The notes under the pieces are model-generated. The model searched no databases. It saw only the letters and a list, made by a program, of their open reading frames with translations, and had not been told where the DNA came from. This document shows, in pieces, positions 9,639-18,650 of a stretch of 64,000 nucleotides of DNA (position 1 is its first letter; every line of letters begins with the position of its first letter). Location of the stretch: assembly GCA_003117195.1 (NCBI GenBank), contig BDSI01000039.1, forward strand, positions 1 through 64,000, read 5' to 3'. The DNA is from Eudorina sp. 2006-703-Eu-15. Its lineage: Eukaryota > Chlorophyta > Chlorophyceae > Chlamydomonadales > Volvocaceae. Made by a program: the position numbers and the translations under genes.

Positions 9639-12318
9639 TCAACGTACTCTGGCCCAGCGACGCGGCTCCCTTGCGTGACGACCTGAACGCGTTGTATCGA
9701 GATGCCACTCGGCTAGCATTCAAGAAGGACCCTGGTGCAAACAGTGAGTGATATTCGGGCTAGTATGGCGGTGGGAGCTTGTATGTAGATTTCGCTGCGA
9801 GCCGTTCTCAGTCGTGCAACCAGTGAAGCGCATTGAATGCTACAGTTTCACGTCTCCCTTACAATAGTACTGTGACACTGTTTGAAGACTACTGCTGCCT
9901 GTTTGGCTGCATCCCCAAGTTTCGTCATCCATACTCTTTTTTACAAGAGCACGCCTGCCACCTTTATCATGCCTACACAGAGATCACGACGTTTGGCCGT
10001 ATGATGGCACAGCTAAATGACATCACCGCCGGCCGCTTAGAGGTGGCCTCTCCGGCATCAGCTACACCGCTCGTCCTGGAGAGCAGCGTGTTTGACGAGA
10101 ATACCGGCCGTATTGTCTACTCCGTCAAATGCTTCGTGGTTGTGCTCCAGCAGGCAGCCGTGGCGCCCGTTGTGCCGCCCGCTGTGCCACCCGTGCCGGT
10201 CGACGAGGCGCGCGCCCTGACCAACATCACCATCACCACCGTTAACACTCCGACGATACCGCCGCTTCCCCAACCAACGCCCGAAGGGAACCCTAGTGGG
10301 CCATCAGGGACGACCGCGAAAGGAAGTCGTGATACGCAGGGCCCCTGCCGGAAGCGTGTGAAGCTGGAGGCCCACGCCGCCTTGGATCTGGTGCGCCGCA
10401 TGGAGCCCGGCACCATGACACAGGTCGAGCTGGCGGACGCAGGTTACATTCTGAGTGTGAAGGAGTCGGACATCTGCATGGCCAGTAAGTAAAGCAAATC
10501 GTCCGCTTGACTGTGGTATGCGCTCTTTGATTTACACGCCGCCTCCGCTGCCATACCGCATATGTTAGAACCATGGTTGATACGGGTACGGCACACTTGT
10601 CCAGTGACATGACTATGCTGTTTTCTTCCGCCACACGTAGGTTACGAGGTCAACTTGCCGGAGGGGCTGGACGGGCTGGGCTACCTCCGAAAGAAGGACC
10701 ATGACATCAGTGTGCAGCATGGAAAGGGGGCTGCAGACAAGGACTCCCGACCCAGAGCACTTCAGCCAGGCGAACAGGAGCGCGCTGCCTACTTTACAGC
10801 CGGCTGCTATGCAGCTGCAGGTACGGTCTACTGGAAGTCGTGTGAACCCGTTACATCACATTCGTCCTTCTCTGTGATAGTGTGCTTTCTCTGCGTCGTG
10901 TACAATGTCTGCCGCCCACAACCCCTCTCGTGACCCATCTCGCTCTCTGTAGGTTACGCGGTTGAGCAGAAGCTGGTCTTCGACTACCCGCACGGCCACG
11001 AGTACTGGTATTCGCGGCACCTGGGCAACTTCGTCTCCAACGGGAGCAAACGGGGCCTGCCGTTCAAGCCCGCCAGCTCTCCACCCGACTTTGTCTTGCT
11101 TGCCAAGAAGTAAGCACACAGCCTGCTTTGGAGCTGCCCCGCTGCCTCCAATGTCCATCATCTTTCTGCGTAACCCTACCTGCCTGCCTTCTCCAATACC
11201 CCGTGTGCAGCCGGCCTTCGTTGGTCTATGGGTCCCGGACCAAGCCGACACAGGCGCCGTTACCCGCCAACGTCATCAAGTGGAAAGCTCTCGCGGCATC
11301 GCAAGTCGCAATCTGGGATGCGCAGGTGCGGCCCGTCTTGGTGGTCGCCAAGCCCATCTTGGAGCGTTCCGGTTGGACGTACAACGACACTATGGCACAG
11401 GACTTGGGCGAGGCCGTGGCGGCCATGCCCCAGGTGGACGACACTGATGTCAACACTCGCAGAGGCGAGCTCATGTGAGTTGGTGTCTGTGCTCAAGGGA
11501 TGCTCTGCGTGCTGGAAAGTTCATCTCAGTTGCTCTGCTGATTGTCGCAGCATGTGTGTTGCACTGAAAGGCATGTATTAACCTTGCGTCTTGTTTCTAA
11601 TTTGTCTTTCCACGCAGCCGGCACCTGCTGCTCGGCACTTGCCCGACGTTCTCGGCAGCGATCCGGGTGCTGGCGCTATTCAACAGTAAGTGGCTTGATC
11701 AAATGCACGACTTGCTGGGCTTGGTGTGGATGCCGACCTGCAGCATTTGTCCTTTGACGTGTGCAGTGCAACCAAGCAACCACGCACTGAGGCGGTACGG
11801 TGGTGGACAAGGTAAGATTGAGAGTGGGGCCGTACATGTTGGACTTAGCACTATCAAGTTGTGTGCAAACCAAGAAGACGCCTACAATATTTCTGTTCCA
11901 CTGACACCTCTGCCCCGCCTGTTGGCAAGCAGGTCACGTTCGCGACAAGGCCGTGGTGGGGCCGTCGGAGGGTGGCGCTGTCCAGATGGCCGCTCGCCTG
12001 GGTGCCGCCTTGGCGCAAGTGGAGGAGGAGGACGAGGAGGAGGAGGGCGGGCCTCCAGTGCCTGGGGCGCCCGGCGGTGCTTACGGTGGCCCTGGGGGGG
12101 GTGCCTCGCCGCCTCAGTCGCCAACTCATTCGCAAAGCTCCAGCAGCGACGACGGCAGGGAGAAGCCTGTGGGAGACGAGGATGAGGAGGTCAAACGGGC
12201 TGCTAAGCGGAATCGAAAAGATAAGCAAGCATGTGAGGCCAAGAAATCTAAGGCCAGCAAGCCTGATAAGGCCAGGAAGCCTGATAAGGCCAAGAAGCCT
12301 AAGGCCAGCAGGCGCTAG
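9639..12318 (+). CDS. Intact eight-exon gene, unknown function, acidic and Lys-rich C-terminal tail
   Basis: Exons are 9639-9743, 9846-10484, 10641-10820, 10953-11109, 11211-11474, 11618-11685, 11767-11811 and 11933-12318. Every junction keeps frame and has GT-AG borders (donors include GTGAGT, GTAAGT and GTAAGC), which strongly supports a real gene. The first exon opens in frame after an acceptor (cttgcag) and has no Met, so the true start is upstream; an ATG at 9532 is in another frame. The reading includes LFEDYCCLFGCIPKFRHPYS, a Pro/Thr-rich linker, CRKRVKLEAHAALDLVRRM, FDYPHGHEYWYSRHLGNFVS and AASQVAIWDAQVRPVLVVAK. The last exon has a Glu/Asp run, a Gly/Pro/Ser stretch and repeats of KPDKA(K/R)KP ending ASRR, like nuclear or chromatin-binding tails. 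No family is recognised. It is the best-preserved gene in the first 16 kb. Confidence 0.8.
12269..12312 (+). repeat. In-frame KPDKA repeat at the protein C-terminus
   Basis: aagcctgataaggccaNgaa is tandemly repeated and codes for KPDKARKPDKAKKPKASRR. The composition resembles histone H1-like Lys/Ala/Pro tails; the role is not known. Confidence 0.65.
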
Positions 12319-12441
12319 CTTGGTACACGTGGGATGTGATGTTTGGGCGTACGGGTAGGCTATGGCAGAGGTAGAGGGTTGGAGCGTGCTGGGGCGGGGC
12401 AGCGCCAGGCAGTGCGACGGGGCCGCGTATGGCAGGGGTGA

Positions 12442-12532
12442 GGCGGGGCCGCGCGGGCAGGGCAGGGCGGGGCGGGGCCGCGCGGGGCAGGGCAGGGCGG
12501 GGCGGGGCCGCGCGGGGCAGGGCAGGGCGGGG
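12442..12532. repeat. GC-rich ~30-bp tandem repeat
   Basis: About three units of ggcggggccgcgcggggcag followed by ggcagggc. It is almost entirely G and C, with strong G/C strand asymmetry, immediately 3' of the preceding gene. Confidence 0.75.
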
Positions 12533-12599
12533 TCCTACGGGGCATGGTGCTGGTGCGATTGTTCGGGAGCAGGTGCTGGGACCAATAACTGGCGCTACA

Positions 12600-12845
12600 C
12601 GGATGTCTTTGGTATTGGCTTTGGGTCTCTCTTTGGATCCCTCTTTGGGTCCACTTTGGGTCCATGTTCGGCTGCGACTTTGGATGCCTCTTGGCATGTG
12701 TCTTCGGCTTTGTCTTTGTGGCTGTCTTCGACTCGTCTTTGGAAGGTCCTTTGCGACTGCATTTGGATTCTTCTTCGCGCCGGTCTTTGGCATGTCTTTG
12801 GATGTAACCAAAGAGAAAGTCTTCGGAATCATCTTTGGATGACTG
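12600..12845. repeat. Degenerate TCTTTGG-type repeat
   Basis: The motif tctttgg or ctttggNt recurs roughly every 9-20 bases, then flips to ccaaagag from about 12808. Open frames on both strands here are products of this low-complexity pattern and are not credible genes. Confidence 0.6.
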
Positions 12846-12849
12846 CCAG

Positions 12850-15800
12850 TAGAAGAGCCAGTAGAAGATACCAACGAAGAGACAGACAAAGAGACGGGCG
12901 AAGAGCTCCCAAAGAGCACCCAAAGAGGTTCGGTTCCCAGAGTGTTAGCCTGCCTAACCGCTGTAGCGTCACCCGACCACCCGACCACCTGGCATACCCA
13001 CATACATACGCCGCGTTCTCGACGCACATTCGTTCAATGCGCAGCCCCTATCTTCATTTCTCTGCCCTACCTGCCCCGCGCGCGCGCAGGTCGCGCGAAT
13101 GACGTGGGCCCGCCACCATTGGCTAGCACTACTACTCGGCGGAGATCTAATCTGGGGGTCATATAATGCACGCAGTAACTGGTTGTGCGTGTATGCATGT
13201 AACTTGCTGAAGTAAATCCCGGTCTGAATCTATGATTAGCAGTCGTGCCCCACGCATGCATCCAGCCGCGTCGCGCAATGCTTTGAAATACCACCGCGTG
13301 CGTGCGTGTTCCTGATGAATTCATGTCTTGCGGCCTTGCATCTATCTCGGCGCGCGGTGTGCGCGTACGCGTGGGCTTACTTGCACTATCTACTGTTCTA
13401 CCGCGTGCCTTCAGCGAAACGAAACTGCCGATGACGCACGACTGCTGTTGTGGCCCCCATATATATGCGCGTTGATGTCCGTCGGTCGATTCTCTGCGTG
13501 CCGCGTGTATTTAGTCGTAACCTACGCCTGAACGAACTTTGCTGTTGGCATTTCGCGGTTATGCGCGAGCGGGCGGGCTCACTAGCCAGGCACGTCCGTC
13601 CGTCACACAATACCGTCCGTCCGTCACACAATACCGTTTGCACACATATCCGAGGCGCCCGCCGCACGCGCCTGTATGTGTATATGTGATACCAACCAGC
13701 GCATAGGTGGCTTGGGTATTAGGTTTTAGCTTGCTTCGTTGACGAGAGGTGGGACCAACAGGCAATACCATTGTCCAGCCATGTACGTCATTTCTGGACA
13801 GAGTACTCTTGCTAAGTACGTGCTGTGTGTGTGCGTTTTTACCCCCAAGAAACATGCATGTATACGTGTGGAGGAGGTGCTCTTCGTGTGTGCGTCTGGT
13901 GTTGTGCCTCGTGCGTGCAGAGCAGACGTCAGCCCGTGCCCAGGTATGTGTGTCTTGCGTGGTGAAGGGAGAACTACTGAAGCATGTGTGTGTGACGCAC
14001 GGAATGCAGCGCGTGCTTGCTATGGTGCTTTACACGTGTGCCATCGATCGGCATTACAGGACTGAATTAGTGGGAGGGAGTGTGCAGCAAAGTAACCCAC
14101 CCGACCCACACCGGATAGGATGTGTGTTCACGTATGTATGTACGTACGGCTTGACCACGTGCTCGTCCACCTTACTGAAGATCGATGACATGCTTACGTG
14201 CTTCATCTGATGTCGTCGCATGAGGCTGCCGCAGATCACTGTCCACCGGTGTTCTAATGATTGTATGTGTTACAGAGCAATTGGATAGGACGATGCTTGT
14301 CAGCGGACTGCAATTCGTACTCCGTACTGACCCTCGATGGTACGACATGCTCGCTCGCTCTAAACCAAAACCAAACCATCGCTGTCGGCCGCGATGTTCA
14401 AGGGCACGCAGTGGCAAGCAACGTGAGTTGCATTATTCTTCGCTCGTTTGTTTACTTTTTAACATTGCGATCGTGTTGAAGCGGCCGAGGAACTCTAGGT
14501 AGGTTGACGTATGTATGTATGTACTGCTACCTGCAGGCGCCGATCGATGAAGGCCACGTCAGCTGCGCAGCTGACGTACACCTATCTATACGTATATCCA
14601 TGTACGCGGGTGTGCTTGTCTGTCACTCGATGTACGCAATGCATGCATGCCGACCGGTGGAACAAAGAAAGCGCAGCTGTCCATATGCGCGCGCAGCACT
14701 TTGCGTGGCTGACTTACTGAACATGCCGTGCGTGCGTACGGCACATGCGTTGCGTGGACTCAACCATATTCTTGCCGGCGTTTATTTTGATGGCGTTATC
14801 CCGCACGACGGCGGCCCAGTGTGCATTGGACGTGCTGCGGTGGGGAACCGTGCCGTGATACGCACAAGACCTACATACCCAAATCTCGCTGCGAATGCAA
14901 ATTGCGAATTCGTCTATCTCCAGCTTCGTTGGCTGGCTCGTGAGCTGCTGATGTACGTACGTACGTATGTACGGGATGCCTTCCGCGCGTTGCAGAAGGT
15001 AAGGTAGAATATGATGCATGGAACCGCCGGAGAGGTACCGTATGTGGTTGATATGTGGTAGACTAGGTACATACGCGCTGTCGAATGTTTCTTCATTCAT
15101 GCACAGAGCGGAATTGATAGAGCGGCACGTCCTTCCTGCCAGCAGTCGGTTGTATGTATGCATGTATGTGGATAGATGCATGTAAGGTGCATGTATGGAC
15201 GATGACCCGCGGGACATCGGTGAAAGCCCCATTATAATAACTTCCTCGCCACGCACGCACGCACGCACACAAAAACGACGGAAACCGCGCCACCGTGGCG
15301 CACCTTAGCTGTTATCTATAGATAATGATGACCGGATGGAACCGCCAGAGTTACACACATACCAAACGACTGTATACTGGACGACGCTGCACGCACTACT
15401 GCGCACTCATCACACGCCAATACGTACGTCGTACTGTGAATAAAGAGCGAGCGTACGTGTTTGTTTGGTTAGCAGGAACTAACGCTATACGCAGCGAAAA
15501 CAAACACCGACGGATGCCGTCTTTCACTTCTTGCTTCTCAAACTTATATATGTATGAAAGCCAGCAATATTAGTCGTCTCTCGACTTACAACTATTGCGA
15601 GCGAGGGGTGGATACAAGTGCGACGGCGGATGTCATCATGAGGCAGCATGTGTATCGATTTTACCACAATTGAATGTGGTATTGATAGTATTGAGCGAGC
15701 AACAGCAAGCGACTGACAAGTAGAAGGGCGGGCACCGAAATACATTCATCGCCGAAATAACTCGACATGAACCGCCCACTTTCCGTCGTTTACTACTACA

Positions 15801-16321
15801 TGTACGGCGGTAATACACCACCATCCATGGCATGGCAACGTTAAGTAGTCCAAGTCACAACAGCACTCCAGTTCGCGGTATGTGTATTGAAAGAATGCGT
15901 GTATGTCTACCCTAGATTTCCCCGCCCCCTGATGACACAATATGCACTCCCGCCGCCGTACACGCACACGCACGCACGCTCGTCATCAGAGGGACTAGCA
16001 GGATGGACCTGGAAGCAAACCAAGTAGCATGTAGGCTTGCTTTCAACAACCGACATTACGGACGCGTAAATGCCTTCGACGGGAGCACCTACGGCAATGG
16101 GCTATTAGATAGATATATAGCTCAATGCACCGCAGCCACGCTACGGCATTATTTCGACAATTCCGATCCCCAGCCATACTTCCGAGCGATCTGTCGAGCG
16201 AGTTCGTGATGATAGCTCCGTAGACCAAGCACGCACGCACGCACACGCACTCACACAACAACCACGCGCGCACACATCCTGCTGCATGCCTGTATGTGTT
16301 CCCCACCGAAGACGCACGCAT
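12850..16321. other. Gene-poor, microsatellite-rich spacer
   Basis: I see no credible exon chain. The region is filled with short alternating motifs such as gtacgtacgtac (about 14951-14965), acgcacgcacgc (about 15252-15268 and 16224-16240), gcatgcatg and tatgtatgtatg, many of them self-complementary. A perfect 21-bp direct duplication is at 13594-13635. Open frames at 13.7-16.2 kb have no splice support or recognisable domains. Confidence 0.5.
13594..13635. repeat. 21-bp direct duplication
   Basis: gtccgtccgtcacacaatac plus one base occurs twice in a row, at 13594 and 13615. Confidence 0.9.
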
Positions 16322-16485
16322 CATACATACATACATACATACATACATACATACATACATACATACATACATACATACATACATACATACATACATACAT
16401 ACATACATACATACATACATACATACATACATACATACATACATACATACATACATACATACATACATACATACATACATACATA
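16322..16485. repeat. (CATA)41 microsatellite, upstream flank of the LINE locus
   Basis: Forty-one uninterrupted CATA units. It directly abuts the 119-bp LINE fragment starting cagccgcaac at 16486. The same tetramer follows both LINE 3' ends further downstream, so it is the insertion environment of these elements. Confidence 0.95.
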
Positions 16486-16604
16486 CAGCCGCAACTTCGG
16501 GGCGTCAGGCACCAACACAGCAACAACAACCAGCGCAGCGTCAGCAGGCCCCCCGCCAGCGACACATCACCGATTTCTTCGCCCGGGCCGAAGGCACCCC
16601 CCAA
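16486..16604 (+). mobile_element. 119-bp LINE 3'-region fragment, probable long target-site duplication
   Basis: Matches 24778-24896 (start of the truncated LINE copy) and 22929-23047 (inside ORF2 of the longer copy). At the sixth codon-scale difference it has cttcgg like the truncated copy, where the longer copy has catcgg. It begins at the same CATA/cagccgcaac junction as the truncated copy and stops at ccccccaa, after which new CATA units begin. The simplest reading is that the longer LINE inserted into the truncated one and duplicated 119 bp of target. It includes the PIP-box codons (16557-16580). Confidence 0.75.
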
Positions 16605-16639
16605 CATACATACATACATACATACATACATACATACAT

Positions 16640-16749
16640 TCGCGCAAGCAATGCGCGACTACTAGCTGTCTCACAGCTAGGTCGCGCACACAAGCGTTTC
16701 CGCGGAAGTTGATCAATTAAAATGATGCTTTAAATATCTGAACAAAGCT
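16640..16749 (+). promoter_or_regulatory. Short 5' leader of the LINE
   Basis: About 110 bases between the 5' CATA tract and the first ATG, ending in an AT-rich stretch (ttaaaatgatgctttaaata) just before the start. LINEs usually carry an internal promoter in this position; nothing more specific is visible. Confidence 0.4.
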
Positions 16750-17742
16750 ATGAACGAAAACGGCAACGCGCAGCGAGCGACAGGGTCGCCAAGTTTAAAT
16801 GGACAGGCGACAGCCACGGCAACCGAGCCGAACACCGGGGCTACACAAACGGCCAGAAGGAAGATTTATGCAGCAGACCTATACGGGCCTGTGTCGCCGC
16901 ATGATTCGGTATTTATCGACCAGGAGACGCTGGAGCTAGTTCTCCATTGGCCGGCGGGATCGACGATATCGGACATTTACGCCCAGCTCCACGGACCGCT
17001 GGGATACGCACTCCAGAGCACACTCGTTCGGGCAATCCCGTCCGATGTGCACGAGCAGACCGGTGGGCCCCGGTTTAGCAAGCGCAGCCTCTACAAAGCG
17101 GGCAATGGCTGCATAGCGCTGGAGCTCGCGGTACTGGTGCCTGCCGGCGGGATGAGAACGATCACCGCGAACCGTACCGTCTTCAACGGCGGCAGACTGG
17201 TGATCCCAGGCGGCGTGCGGCTCCTTCCCCAGGAGGCAGCTGTACCGGTAGAATTCCAAGTCAAGAACATCCACAAGGTCCTGCCAACACCGTGGGAAAT
17301 CAAAGGCCTTCCCGTCGGCCTCACCTACGCGGGAGCAGCCTCCTTCCTGGCACAGGTGTACAGCACCCAGGACCAGCCCCGCAGCCCACTGGAGTTCAGC
17401 CGACTCACGGCCACGATCATGGCTGACACCTGGCATGTCTTGCTAGACCCGTCAAGCCCCAGCCTGCCGGGCACGCTGGAATACGAGTTTGGCCGTAGCA
17501 AGGACAAACATCACTGCGTGGGCGTACTCACCACTCTCAAGCGGCCACCCACCCCGGAGACGGCGCCCTTCATCATGCCGTGCAAACCCCCGGCACGGAC
17601 GGAACTCCTGCGCCAACGGTGCAGCATCAGCCAGCAGCCGCCAGCCCTAACGATCCCGCGAGTGCAGCTGGCGCCGGGGCCGCCCAGCAACCTGGCACTG
17701 GAGGCGCCGCGATGTCCTGGGCTGAACGGGTCCGTGGCATAA
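16750..17742 (+). CDS. LINE ORF1, first frame
   Basis: Starts MNENGNAQRATGSPS and runs 330 residues to a TAA at 17740-17742. ORF1 proteins of LINEs usually bind the element RNA. No zinc knuckle or clear RNA-recognition motif was identified. The fold of the middle part (DSVFIDQETLELVLHWPAG and on) is not recognised. A second frame overlaps its last 163 bases and continues in step with ORF2, so ORF1 may be finished by a -1 shift, or the two frames may be separate proteins. Base composition matches the rest of the element. Confidence 0.65.
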   Translation: MNENGNAQRATGSPSLNGQATATATEPNTGATQTARRKIYAADLYGPVSPHDSVFIDQETLELVLHWPAGSTISDIYAQLHGPLGYALQSTLVRAIPSDVHEQTGGPRFSKRSLYKAGNGCIALELAVLVPAGGMRTITANRTVFNGGRLVIPGGVRLLPQEAAVPVEFQVKNIHKVLPTPWEIKGLPVGLTYAGAASFLAQVYSTQDQPRSPLEFSRLTATIMADTWHVLLDPSSPSLPGTLEYEFGRSKDKHHCVGVLTTLKRPPTPETAPFIMPCKPPARTELLRQRCSISQQPPALTIPRVQLAPGPPSNLALEAPRCPGLNGSVA

Positions 17743-18650
17743 GACCACACGCAGCAACTGGGGAGCCCCAGCAGCACACCATTCCGCCGGCAGATGCACA
17801 TCAGACTGTACTCCCAAGGCCGGGGACGAGACAACAGGCGGCGCCCGACCCCAGCCAGGCAACCGCCGGCCAGCCCACAGCCGCGGAAGGGCTTCGTGAC
17901 CAGCAGCCAGCCCCTGGCCTGGCCCCCATGACAACAGCGGCACCCGCTGGCCCAGCGTCCGATCCGTCGCCAAAGCAGCCGGCCCCCGGCAACCCACCAG
18001 CTGTCGCCCTGGCCCCCCCTCCGCCGCCCCCACCACCCCCACCACTCCTACTACCTCCACCTGCCCCGTTACCCCAGCCAGCGCCAGTACCAGCGGTGCA
18101 GCCCAATCAGGCCCAGACAACCCCGCCAACTGCCGATGGACAGGGCGAGTGGACGACGGTCGAGCGCCGAGGCCGCCCTCCGAGGGCCGATGGGACCACC
18201 CAGCCCCCATCAGGAGCCAAATCCGCCAAGGCCAGAGGCTCGGGCTCCCGGTCCCGCTCACGCAGCCGGGCCCCGACAGACAACCCCAAGACCCCCCGAG
18301 TGGCCAATGGCCACGTAGGCAAACACCGTAAGAAGGTCGCGCACCTGCCTCAAGAAGTGCAGCGTGAGCTCATGCGGGAACAGACGGCATCAGCCAGGGC
18401 AGCGAAGGCAGCGGCCAGGCAAGCCAGCCTGAAGCACAATGCTGAACCGGACGACCAGACAGGAGAGCCCGCCCCAGATGGATCCCAGCCCGGCCCCAGT
18501 CTGCAGCTCCTGCTCCCCGTAGGGGACACCGCTACCCAGGCCACCGCCGACCCGCCGCAGCACGAGAGCCCGCAGGAACCCAACCCAACAGCCGGCCCAC
18601 GAGCCATGGAGGAGGACACCCCCCCTCCCCCCGTCTCGCCAACCGCTTGA
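17580..18650 (+). CDS. LINE ORF1, second overlapping frame (Pro-rich, basic)
   Basis: Open from before the end of the first frame. Possible starts are ATG at 17580 or at 17712 (MSWAERVRGIRPHAATG). It is rich in Pro, Ala and Gln, with runs of Pro at 18017-18062, a basic Ser-Arg stretch (GSGSRSRSRSRAPTD), GKHRKKVAHL, and an Ala/Arg helix. This composition suits a nucleic-acid-binding ORF1 protein. It ends in TGA at 18648-18650, directly followed by the ORF2 ATG in the same frame. Whether it is made by frameshifting from the first frame or independently cannot be decided here. Confidence 0.6.
   Translation: MQTPGTDGTPAPTVQHQPAAASPNDPASAAGAGAAQQPGTGGAAMSWAERVRGIRPHAATGEPQQHTIPPADAHQTVLPRPGTRQQAAPDPSQATAGQPTAAEGLRDQQPAPGLAPMTTAAPAGPASDPSPKQPAPGNPPAVALAPPPPPPPPPPLLLPPPAPLPQPAPVPAVQPNQAQTTPPTADGQGEWTTVERRGRPPRADGTTQPPSGAKSAKARGSGSRSRSRSRAPTDNPKTPRVANGHVGKHRKKVAHLPQEVQRELMREQTASARAAKAAARQASLKHNAEPDDQTGEPAPDGSQPGPSLQLLLPVGDTATQATADPPQHESPQEPNPTAGPRAMEEDTPPPPVSPTA

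Noticed and set aside
12299..13102. Overlapping open frames on both strands (187-246 codons)
   Set aside because: Made of the GC-rich and TCTTTGG-type repeats; no exon signals or known domains.
16043..16720. Open frames coding Tyr-Ile-His-Thr or Met-Tyr-Val-Cys repeats
   Set aside because: These are translations of the (CATA)n microsatellite in any frame. The same applies at 26330-26868.
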